Shown here piece by piece: positions 1 through 6,720 of a DNA stretch of 64,000 bases; position 1 is the first letter of the stretch; the number at the start of each line of letters is the position of its first letter. A program made the position numbers and the translations under genes. The stretch lies in NCBI GenBank assembly GCA_902774815.1, contig CACYJV010000012.1, positions 31,892-95,891 of the forward strand, given 5' to 3'. This DNA is from an uncultured Prevotellaceae bacterium (GTDB lineage Bacteria; Bacteroidota; Bacteroidia; Bacteroidales; Bacteroidaceae). The notes beneath the pieces are model-generated. The model was not told the origin of the DNA. It worked only from the letters and a program-made list of their open reading frames with translations, and ran no database searches.

Positions 1-5
1 TCAAG

Positions 6-32
6 CATATCTAGCATGTCTAGCACATCTAG
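6..32. repeat. Three 9-bp direct repeats upstream of the first gene
   Basis: Three consecutive 9-bp units of the form CAnnTCTAG lie directly upstream of the OmpA-like lipoprotein gene, and a further TCTAG follows about 15 bp later. The array may continue left of the window. No function is visible; it could be a regulator-binding cluster or a leftover of slippage. Confidence 0.5.
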
Positions 33-89
33 TTCTTTTGGAAAAGTCTAGTTATTACGAGTAAAAAACTTAAAAACAAGAAAACGAAT

Positions 90-947
90 ATGAAGAAAAC
101 TACCATCCTTTGCGCCGCTGCTGCAGCGGTATGCATGCTCGCAACGAGCTGCGCCAGCAAGAAAGACCTGGTGAACTGCCAGAATGAGAACCGTGAACTC
201 CAGTCAAGTTACCAGACAGCCAAGGAACAACTGGCCGGTGCCAATGCCCGTGTGACCTCGCTTGAGGAACAGTTGGCAGCACAGAAGCAGGCTCTTCAGG
301 ACCAGAAAGCAGCCTATTCGCGCCTGCAGAAGACACTGGATCAGAGTGTAGCCAATGCCCAGCAGAACAATATCTCTATCGACAAGCTGGTCGATCAGAT
401 CAATGAGTCGAACCAGTACATCCGTCATCTGGTGGAAGTGAAGTCGAAGTCGGACTCGCTGAACATGGTCCTGACCAACAATCTCACGCGTTCGCTCTCG
501 AAAGAGGAGCTGAAGGAGGTCGATGTACAGGTGCTGAAGGGCGTCGTTTACATTTCTTTGGCCGACAATATGCTCTACAAGAGTGGTTCTTACGAAATCA
601 ACAGCCGTGCCGAGGAGACGCTGTCGAAGATTGCAAAGATCATCATGGACTACAAGGACTACGACGTTCTCATCGAGGGTAACACCGACAACGTGCCCAT
701 CTCGCGCGAGAATATCCGCAACAACTGGGACCTCTCTTGTCTGCGTGCCTCATCGGTGGTGCAGTATTTGCAGAACCATTATGGCGTCGACCCGAAGCGT
801 CTGACCGCTGGCGGTCGTGGTGAGTTCAACCCCATTGCCACTAACGATACGGAAGTGGGCAAGCAGCGCAACCGTCGCACTCAGATCATCATCACGCCGA
901 AGCTCGATGAGTTCATGGACCTCATCGACAAGGCTCCGGAAGAGTAA
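90..947 (+). CDS. OmpA/MotB-domain lipoprotein
   Basis: The 285-residue product starts with a lipoprotein signal peptide ending in the lipobox LATSC (Cys21), so it is probably anchored in a membrane by lipidation. Residues ~25-115 form a Glu/Gln/Lys-rich coiled coil. Residues ~150-275 are an OmpA C-terminal peptidoglycan-binding domain, with the signature around NNWDLSCLRASSVVQYL and the following GxGxxxP-type segment. Known members of the family tether the outer membrane to peptidoglycan. A long coiled coil in front of OmpA suggests a periplasm-spanning spacer. The start is chosen because the signal peptide begins exactly there. The downstream neighbour is a palindromic repeat that could terminate transcription. 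Confidence 0.88.
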   Translation: MKKTTILCAAAAAVCMLATSCASKKDLVNCQNENRELQSSYQTAKEQLAGANARVTSLEEQLAAQKQALQDQKAAYSRLQKTLDQSVANAQQNNISIDKLVDQINESNQYIRHLVEVKSKSDSLNMVLTNNLTRSLSKEELKEVDVQVLKGVVYISLADNMLYKSGSYEINSRAEETLSKIAKIIMDYKDYDVLIEGNTDNVPISRENIRNNWDLSCLRASSVVQYLQNHYGVDPKRLTAGGRGEFNPIATNDTEVGKQRNRRTQIIITPKLDEFMDLIDKAPEE

Positions 948-958
948 TAATAAGTAAA

Positions 959-1063
959 GAGCCCACCCCCAACCCCTCCCCAAGGGAGGGTGGCCTGATT
1001 AGTCTTTTCAATTGAAAGAGATATTAAGCCACCCTCCCTTGGGGAGGGGTTGGGGGTGGGCTC
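959..1063. repeat. Palindromic repeat element with conserved loop (copy 1)
   Basis: A perfect inverted repeat of about 36 bp (arms 959-994 and 1028-1063) encloses a 33-bp loop. Each arm is a C-rich or G-rich run and itself contains a smaller palindrome around CCCTCCC/GGGAGGG. Loop bases 997-1020 are identical, in reverse orientation, to 41300-41323 inside a second copy of the element. It lies just after the lipoprotein gene and could act as a transcription terminator, but the conserved loop argues for a mobile or dispersed element of REP or MITE type. Confidence 0.85.
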
Positions 1064-1120
1064 TTCTTTTTCCCTTTTTTAACCTTAACATTCTGCCCCT
1101 TTGTTTGTATAATAAGCAGA

Positions 1121-1213
1121 ATGACCATCACCGAGTTTGAACATATTTCCTTGTCGTTGCGCCCGCTGTTGCAAAGCATTGGGCAACAGTTCTTTGCCGA
1201 TGGCACGCGTTAA
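1121..1213 (+). pseudogene. Remnant of an ECF sigma factor N-terminus
   Basis: The 30-codon frame reads like the first helix of Bacteroidota ECF sigma factors (it opens MTITEFEHISLSLRPLLQ and continues SIGQQFF) and then runs into a stop. Regions 2 and 4 of a sigma factor are absent. The sequence after it belongs to an unrelated secreted-enzyme tail in another frame. I read this as a decayed gene joined to other debris by deletion. Similarity is by eye only. Confidence 0.45.
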
Positions 1214-1373
1214 CAACGGGAAGGGATATGGTTGGTCGCGCATTACCATTGATGATATCGAAGTAAAAGACGGCACTTTGAAGTTCGGGGTGAGTACCCT
1301 GCCCGAGTTCACTGGCAAGCAACTGCGTGCCACATGGTTCTCTGCCTGCGACTTTGAGTACCATCGGAAGTAG
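1200..1373 (+). pseudogene. Remnant of the C-terminus of a secreted carbohydrate-active or adhesin-like protein
   Basis: The frame encodes a beta-rich stretch (GYGWSRITIDDIEVKDGTLK followed by a segment with FGVST and ATWFSACDFEY) and ends in a stop. Bacteroidota glycoside hydrolases and surface proteins often end in such a galactose-binding-like module with a final 'TWFSxDDF' strand. There is no signal peptide or upstream domain, so it is a 3' fragment. A frame from 1137 exists, but its extra N-terminal residues come from the sigma relic read out of frame. 1374-1523 shows nothing I can support. Confidence 0.4.
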
Positions 1374-1523
1374 TTATTCATTTAGGTTATCATTAAATAG
1401 TTTGGCCATGACGCCATGAATGGGACGGCACTGATATGTGAATATTGGTGCCGTTTTCTGGTCATTTTTTCTTCTGTTATCATCATTTATGGCGATTTTT
1501 ACATTATTTTACTATATTTTCAC

Positions 1524-1553
1524 TTGTCATTTTACTATTTTTCTTTATATTTG
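1524..1553 (+). promoter_or_regulatory. Bacteroidota-type promoter for the barrel protein
   Basis: TTG (1524-1526) and TATATTTG (1546-1553) are separated by 19 bp, matching the -33/-7 consensus. The next gene starts 79 bp downstream. Confidence 0.6.
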
Positions 1554-1632
1554 CGGCAGTTTTGGGATGAAAAGTCCCTAACTGTAGTGAAATAGAATAA
1601 TCATTTGTTCAACAATTTAAATTAGAAACGAA

Positions 1633-2247
1633 ATGAAAAAGTTGTTTTTTATCGCATCGCTCATGATGCTTTCGCTGAGCACTTTCGCACAGCACGCACC
1701 CGGAACCGTATCCATTCAGCCGAAGGTTGGCCTGAACATTGCTAACCTGACCAGCCTTGATAACGCTGATCCTCGTCTGGGTCTGGCTGTAGGTGCCGAA
1801 CTCGAGTATCAGGTGACAGACATGGTAAGCATCGCTGCTGGTGCTCTCTACTCCATGCAGGGTTGCAAAGGTGAAGGTAGTGGTAGTGTTTTCGGTGTAA
1901 ATGTCAGCGCAAAGGAAACCTACAAACTTGATTATCTGAACATCCCCATCGTTGCCAACGTGTACATTACTCCTGGTCTGGCTGTGAAGCTGGGTCTGCA
2001 GCCCGGTTTCAACCTTTCAGCAAAATGGAAGGGCGAGGGTTCTGTAGCAGGCTATAGCGGCAAGAGCGAAGGCGACATCGATGGCGTTGAGTCGTTCGAC
2101 CTCTCACTGCCCATCGGTCTGTCTTACGAGTTCCAGAACTTCGTCATCGACGGCCGTTACAACTTTGGTCTGACGAAGACTTTCAAGGATGCAGATCCTA
2201 AGCAGAGCGTCTTCCAGATCACACTTGGCTACAAGTTCGCTCTCTAA
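1633..2247 (+). CDS. Outer-membrane beta-barrel protein (porin-like, OMP_b-brl family)
   Basis: The 204-residue product has a classic signal peptide (MKKLFFIASLMMLSLSTFA, cleaved before Gln20). Residues ~28-204 alternate hydrophobic and polar residues and end in an aromatic/hydrophobic strand (FQITLGYKFAL), as expected for a small 8-stranded barrel with PF13568-like features. These proteins sit in the outer membrane; most have no assigned substrate. It is a monocistronic unit: its own promoter is upstream and a strong terminator follows. Confidence 0.82.
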   Translation: MKKLFFIASLMMLSLSTFAQHAPGTVSIQPKVGLNIANLTSLDNADPRLGLAVGAELEYQVTDMVSIAAGALYSMQGCKGEGSGSVFGVNVSAKETYKLDYLNIPIVANVYITPGLAVKLGLQPGFNLSAKWKGEGSVAGYSGKSEGDIDGVESFDLSLPIGLSYEFQNFVIDGRYNFGLTKTFKDADPKQSVFQITLGYKFAL

Positions 2248-2295
2248 TCGTAATCAGCGAAAAGACATCGTCACAGACGATAGAAATCATTATAG

Positions 2296-2330
2296 GTTCG
2301 CCCGACAAAGTGTTCGGGCGAACTTTTTTT
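2296..2330 (+). terminator. Rho-independent terminator
   Basis: A perfect 10-bp stem (GTTCGCCCGA / TCGGGCGAAC) is followed by seven T residues, 49 bp after the barrel-protein stop codon. Confidence 0.9.
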
Positions 2331-2378
2331 ATGTGTCGTATAGGGTGCGTTGACAGCCTCCATTTAGTCTTCTTAAAC

Positions 2379-2393
2379 TACGAAATATTCGTA
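2379..2393 (+). promoter_or_regulatory. Upstream operator dyad for the BlaI-type repressor
   Basis: TACGAA-ATA-TTCGTA is a 6-bp inverted repeat sharing TACGAA with the stronger dyad 80 bp downstream. Two dyads upstream of a BlaI-family gene suggest autoregulation. Confidence 0.55.
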
Positions 2394-2458
2394 TTTTATG
2401 CTATTTCAATAAGTTTATTCACTCGTTTTAGATTCTTTAACGTTAAATATTTGCATCA

Positions 2459-2481
2459 TCTACGAAAGTTTCGTAGATTTG
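2459..2481 (+). promoter_or_regulatory. Operator overlapping the -7 box of the BlaI-M56 operon
   Basis: A perfect 9-bp inverted repeat with a single-base centre (TCTACGAAA-G-TTTCGTAGA, 2459-2477) overlaps TAGATTTG (2474-2481), which fits the -7 consensus TAnnTTTG. A repressor bound here would block the promoter. The next gene encodes a BlaI/MecI-family repressor and starts 28 bp downstream. Confidence 0.75.
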
Positions 2482-2509
2482 CGGCGCAAACATTTAATGA
2501 ATAAAGACA

Positions 2510-2866
2510 ATGGATAAACTGACCAAACAAGAAGAAGAGGTGATGCAACAGATATGGCAACTGGGCGAATGCACGGTGAAAGAGGTGCTTAATCGCCTGC
2601 CTGAGCCGCAGCCACCCTATACAACCGTGGCTTCAGTGGTACAGAATCTGAAGCGCAAACAATACGTTAAACAGCGACAACAGGGTAAGACTTACGTCTA
2701 TGAGCCCTGTGTTGACGAAGAAGACTACAAGCGTGGTTTCATGACGGGCTTTGTTCGCGACTACTTTCGCGGTTCGTTTCGCGACATGGTGTCGTTTTTT
2801 GCCCGCGAGGAGAAACTTTCGGCTGAAGACCTGCAGGACATCATCCGTGAGATAGAACAGCAATAG
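2510..2866 (+). CDS. BlaI/MecI/CopY-family transcriptional repressor
   Basis: The 118-residue product matches the penicillinase-repressor family in length and layout. An N-terminal winged helix (residues ~5-75, including LTKQEEEVMQQIWQLGECTV and a TVASVVQNLKRK recognition region) is followed by a C-terminal dimerisation helix. Family members bind palindromic operators and are inactivated by proteolysis triggered by an M56/BlaR1 sensor. The next gene encodes such a sensor and the promoter carries a matching dyad, so repression of this operon is the likely role. No beta-lactamase gene is present, so resistance is not implied. Confidence 0.88.
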   Translation: MDKLTKQEEEVMQQIWQLGECTVKEVLNRLPEPQPPYTTVASVVQNLKRKQYVKQRQQGKTYVYEPCVDEEDYKRGFMTGFVRDYFRGSFRDMVSFFAREEKLSAEDLQDIIREIEQQ

Positions 2867-2880
2867 CCATCTCCTCTCGT

Positions 2881-2930
2881 TAAATCCTAAATCCTAAATC
2901 GTAAATCTGTAAATCGTAAATTCGCAAATC
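2881..2930. repeat. Heptanucleotide-type repeat between repressor and sensor genes
   Basis: About seven imperfect 7-8 bp units of the form TAAATCn fill nearly the whole spacer and end 3 bp before the M56 start codon. Similar short-period arrays of other sequences occur elsewhere in the window. Confidence 0.65.
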
Positions 2931-2933
2931 ATC

Positions 2934-4217
2934 ATGATCTATCTGCTAAAGGTTAATCTTGTGCTGACCGTATTCTACGGTTTCTATCGCCTCCTGTTCA
3001 CGGGCGACACCTTCTTCGGGTGGCGTCGTGGCACATTGTTGTTGGTGATGATAGCCTCCGTGTTGCTGCCTGCCATCGACATCAGCTGGTGGGTGGCAAG
3101 TCATGAATCGACGGCTAACCTTGCCGAGGTCTATCGCGAGGTGATGTTGCCAACAGTCATCGTGGATGGTTCTGGAAGTCGCTTCCCCTGGCTTCGCTTG
3201 TTTACCTTTTTATATATTGCGGGCATCACTCTATTCACGACACGCCTACTGTGGCAGCTGATAACAATCATAAGAATGGGGTGGGGAGGTGGTTCCGTCA
3301 TCCAACTGCACGGTAGCACTTGCCCCTTCTCGTTCTTTCGCTGGATATTCATCAATCCCAATGCACAGTCGAAAGAGCAACTTGAAGAGATCATGCTCCA
3401 CGAGACGGCCCACGTGCGGCAGTGGCACTCGATTGATGTGGTGTTCATGGAGTTGCTCGCCATACTCTGTTGGATGAATCCCTTCGCGTGGCTCATGCGG
3501 AGAGAGGTACGTCTGAACTTGGAATATCTGGCCGATGAACGCGTCGTGGCAGCGGGTTCGGAACGCAAAGCCTATCAGTACCACCTGCTGGGTCTGGCCT
3601 ATGGAAAGAATGTAGCTACAGTGTGTAATAATTTCAATGTCTTACCTTTAAAACTTAGAATTCGTATGATGAACAAGAAACGTACAAATAACTGGCTGCG
3701 GTCGAAGTACCTGCTGATGGTGCCAGTGATAGGAGTGGCCCTCGTGGCCTGCAACCTTGACAAGAAAACTGCTGAACCCGCTACGGCTGAGGAACAAGCG
3801 TTAGGCGATAGTGCGGCAGAAAAGCCCTTGATGGTAGGTGTCACCGTTGACGGCACACCCGCACAGGACGAAGTGCAGGCAGAAGAATCTGTTGTGCAAG
3901 GAAAGGTGTTCGACGTAGTGGAACAAATGCCAGAGTTTCCCGGTGGCCAGCAGGAACTGATGAACTTCCTCATGAAAAATATGAAATATCCGAAGGAGGC
4001 AACGGACAAAGGCACACAGGGTCGTGTGATTGTGCAGTTCGTAGTTGACAAGGATGGTTCGGTGGTTGAGCCGAAGGTGGTGAAGAGCGTGAGTCCCGAA
4101 CTCGACCAAGAAGCGCTGCGCGTGATAAAGATGATGCCGAAGTGGCAGCCGGGCAAGCAGAATGGCGAGATTGTGCGCGTGAAGTATGTCGTTCCCGTGT
4201 CGTTCAGGTTGCAGTAG
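2934..4217 (+). CDS. M56 (BlaR1-like) membrane metallopeptidase fused to a TonB C-terminal domain
   Basis: The 427-residue protein has transmembrane segments near residues 5-22, 35-52 and 90-112, then the M56 zinc motif HETAH (156-160) with a likely third ligand in the EYLADE segment near 195-200. Another hydrophobic segment follows near 262-275. Residues ~330-427 are a TonB C-terminal domain (PEFPGG, then an YPxxA segment, ending VVPVSFRLQ). M56 proteins sense envelope signals and cleave BlaI repressors; the TonB-like tail probably lies in the periplasm. There is no penicillin-binding domain, so the signal is unknown. It is co-transcribed with the repressor gene. Confidence 0.85.
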   Translation: MIYLLKVNLVLTVFYGFYRLLFTGDTFFGWRRGTLLLVMIASVLLPAIDISWWVASHESTANLAEVYREVMLPTVIVDGSGSRFPWLRLFTFLYIAGITLFTTRLLWQLITIIRMGWGGGSVIQLHGSTCPFSFFRWIFINPNAQSKEQLEEIMLHETAHVRQWHSIDVVFMELLAILCWMNPFAWLMRREVRLNLEYLADERVVAAGSERKAYQYHLLGLAYGKNVATVCNNFNVLPLKLRIRMMNKKRTNNWLRSKYLLMVPVIGVALVACNLDKKTAEPATAEEQALGDSAAEKPLMVGVTVDGTPAQDEVQAEESVVQGKVFDVVEQMPEFPGGQQELMNFLMKNMKYPKEATDKGTQGRVIVQFVVDKDGSVVEPKVVKSVSPELDQEALRVIKMMPKWQPGKQNGEIVRVKYVVPVSFRLQ

Positions 4218-4218
4218 G

Positions 4219-4252
4219 AGCCTACCCCCAACCCCTCCCTAAGGGAGGGGGA
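4219..4252. repeat. Half copy of the palindromic repeat element
   Basis: This C-rich arm with its internal CCCTCCC/GGGAGGG palindrome resembles one arm of the elements at 959-1063 and 41200-41358. It sits between the M56 gene and the TPR gene and could form a small hairpin. Confidence 0.6.
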
Positions 4253-4268
4253 TAGTTCCCAAAAGGAC

Positions 4269-5432
4269 ATGATGATGATTAGGAACTATTTATTCTCTCT
4301 CTTGATAGCGCTTGTCGTCAGTTCCCAAGGATGGGCTGGCGACAAGCTAACTTTCGACTCGCTATTGGTGGCGAAGGGCGACAGCCTTATGGCGCAGTAC
4401 GACTACTATCATGCCCTGTTGTGTTACGTTCAGGTGGCCGATGTCGATGCTGAAGTCAAGCGAAAGCTTGCCAAATGCTACTTTCTGCGGGCCGACTACC
4501 GGCGATGTGCCGTGCTGCTGGAGCAATTGCCCGATAGTATGCTTGACCATGATGCATTGCGACAGTTGTTCTACAGCTACAAAGCACTCGACGACAAGAC
4601 CACAAAGCAACGGCAATGGGGTGAACGGCTACTGCAACGCTATCCGATGGACTCAGAGGTGGTGGCCGACATGGCACTTGCCTGCAACCTAAACGATGTT
4701 CCGGAGGATGCATTGAGGTTGACGCAATGTTATGAGGATGTGGATGCGACGAATATTTTAGTGAAACGGCAGAAGGCCGACGCACAGTTTTTCCTGAAGC
4801 AGTACCCAGAAGCGACGGCAACCTATGAGCAACTGATAGCACTAGGCGACTCGACGTTTAACGTCCACTACTCCTTAGGCATGTGCTACGAGCAGTTAGC
4901 GAACCTCGATTCGACATTGTTGGCGAAGGCCATCGACCACTATGGAAAGGCCGTGGCACTCAACGATTCAGCGAAGGCATGGCCACTCTACCATCTAGGT
5001 GCAGCTTTGGTCAAGGCACAACGCAATAGCGAGGGCATCCACGTTCTGCTTATGGCCCTTCAGCGCATGCAGCCCGACGATGCGGCCATGTTCAATTTGC
5101 ACTCGGCATTGGCCGACGGCTACTATCAGAACGGTGAATACTACTCGGCTATTTGGGATTGGAAGAACTGTTTGAAGTACAACAACCGCTCGATGGCATC
5201 GCTTTACAACATCGCGCAGACCTATGAACTGATTGAAGACGACGGGGTAAAGGCCGAACAAGCCTACATCGAGTTTCTTCTGGTGGCAGAGTCTGCTGAC
5301 CGTACAACGCCTGCACTGGAAGAATGGAAACGACATGCCGAAGCCTTCGGCCACGTTCATGAGCGTATGGAGCAGAAACGTGCCGAATACGGAAGAATCA
5401 TGCACAAACTAAAAGAAATGGGAAATAAATAG
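4269..5432 (+). CDS. Exported tetratricopeptide-repeat protein
   Basis: The 387-residue product begins with a signal peptide (hydrophobic residues ~5-20, cleaved near SSQGWA). It then consists of repeated helical pairs typical of TPR, visible as Y/A/L-spaced segments from ~35 to ~345, for example YHALLCYVQVADVDAEVKRK and YPEATATYEQLIALGDSTF. It has no catalytic motif. It follows the M56-TonB gene by 51 bp on the same strand and may belong to that operon, where a periplasmic scaffold would make sense. Its stop is 4 bp from the stop of the convergent protease gene. Confidence 0.78.
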   Translation: MMMIRNYLFSLLIALVVSSQGWAGDKLTFDSLLVAKGDSLMAQYDYYHALLCYVQVADVDAEVKRKLAKCYFLRADYRRCAVLLEQLPDSMLDHDALRQLFYSYKALDDKTTKQRQWGERLLQRYPMDSEVVADMALACNLNDVPEDALRLTQCYEDVDATNILVKRQKADAQFFLKQYPEATATYEQLIALGDSTFNVHYSLGMCYEQLANLDSTLLAKAIDHYGKAVALNDSAKAWPLYHLGAALVKAQRNSEGIHVLLMALQRMQPDDAAMFNLHSALADGYYQNGEYYSAIWDWKNCLKYNNRSMASLYNIAQTYELIEDDGVKAEQAYIEFLLVAESADRTTPALEEWKRHAEAFGHVHERMEQKRAEYGRIMHKLKEMGNK

Positions 5433-5436
5433 GACC

Positions 5437-6711
5437 TTATTCTGTCATCTTGCAAACCACCGTTTTCTCCTTGCCGTCCTTGTCGCGCAGGCGGAAGCGG
5501 TGGTTTTCGCCTTTGGCAAAGTTGTACTTCAGGAAAGCATCAAACGACGGGATGGGGCGTTGGTCTATCTGCAGGATGACGTCGCCCTGCCGCATACCAG
5601 CCTTGTATTGTTCGCTTTGGTCAAAGATCAGGCCTACAGAAGCCTGCCCGCGAAACGGTACAAAAGCCACGCTGAACTGTTTGTTGCCAACGGAAATGGT
5701 GTTAGTACCCGTCAAAAGAGAGTCGTGGGGAAGCAGTGTAATGGTTTCCTTCCACGGATTGATGATCACGCTGCCATAGTTTAACAGCGGTGCACCCATT
5801 TTCGAGGCGCCTTCCGTGGTGATAGCACGAACATCGGTCAGCGCCAAGTCGCCCCACTTCAGTCTGTCCAAATGCAGAAAAGCCACCTCGGCATGCTGTT
5901 CGGCACCGAAACCGCCTATGGACATTTGTCCTTCTGCCCTTCCTTCAATTTGTCGGTCAATACCAGCTCCTAGTTGTTTGTTGAGCCTTGCCAGGTCGTC
6001 AGCCTTATGTTGTTCCAGACTTTCGCGGTTCATGGTGTAGAGTTGGTTGAATCCCGTGTCGAACAGTACCTCATCGGTGTGGCGTACAAAGGGACTCACG
6101 TATAGGTAGGGCACAAACCACTTAAGTCGGTACTTCACCCAATGGCCTTTTCTCTCCTCCTCGCGGAACATTTTGCGTTGGTCGGTCAGCACAAGCATCC
6201 CTCGCTCTGTGTCGATCTTTCCACTGATGCCTCGGTTGAAGAGATCGAAGCCGATGATCGCATCAAACTTTTTGCTGATGGCCTGCCGGGGCATTATCGA
6301 TGCCACATAGCCGCTGATAGTAAGGCTTCCTAGTCGGAAGGGTGGCAGCTGTACAACGCCAACCGTGTCGCTATGGTTATTGGCATCGTGCGAGACTATG
6401 TTACCCAGCATCTGCAGTCCGCTGATATTGTTGCCCTGGTACACCATGCCCTGGCTTGATCCTGTGTCTAAACAAAAGCGAAAGGTACGCGAACCCATGA
6501 CGACGCGCAGGAAGAGTTGACCATCCTCCACCTCCAAAGGGATGGTGTCGCAGAAGTTCTTGGCCTTTTTCAGGGTGCCATCAGCCTGTGTTGCCCACAA
6601 TCCAAAGTCTGGATCGTAGCGCTCAAGCTGTGCCGACACGCCTATAGGCATCCACCATAAAGCGACAAACAACAGCCATTCTCTCCACATTCTTCTTCCT
6701 TTGCTGCTCAT
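5437..6711 (-). CDS. Exported retropepsin-like aspartyl protease with PDZ domain
   Basis: The 424-residue protein has an N-terminal signal sequence (hydrophobic ~13-27, then SAQ). Two aspartyl-protease half-sites are visible: FCLDTGSS near residue 80 and LFDTGFNQ near residue 217. The C-terminus (~340-424) is a PDZ domain with the AGMRQGDVILQIDQ segment. Bacteroidota encode many such gag-pol-like aspartyl proteases with PDZ domains; substrates are rarely known. The gene starts 9 bp after the helicase stop codon on the same strand, which suggests co-transcription, though a functional link is not evident. Confidence 0.8.
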   Translation of the reverse strand: MSSKGRRMWREWLLFVALWWMPIGVSAQLERYDPDFGLWATQADGTLKKAKNFCDTIPLEVEDGQLFLRVVMGSRTFRFCLDTGSSQGMVYQGNNISGLQMLGNIVSHDANNHSDTVGVVQLPPFRLGSLTISGYVASIMPRQAISKKFDAIIGFDLFNRGISGKIDTERGMLVLTDQRKMFREEERKGHWVKYRLKWFVPYLYVSPFVRHTDEVLFDTGFNQLYTMNRESLEQHKADDLARLNKQLGAGIDRQIEGRAEGQMSIGGFGAEQHAEVAFLHLDRLKWGDLALTDVRAITTEGASKMGAPLLNYGSVIINPWKETITLLPHDSLLTGTNTISVGNKQFSVAFVPFRGQASVGLIFDQSEQYKAGMRQGDVILQIDQRPIPSFDAFLKYNFAKGENHRFRLRDKDGKEKTVVCKMTE

Positions 6712-6720
6712 CTATTGCTT

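Noticed and set aside
2310-2504. Plus-strand frame of 64 codons before the BlaI gene
   Set aside because: It spans the terminator and both operator dyads, so it is non-coding.
2510-4217. Beta-lactam resistance operon
   Set aside because: Repressor and M56 sensor are present, but no beta-lactamase or penicillin-binding sensor domain is found.
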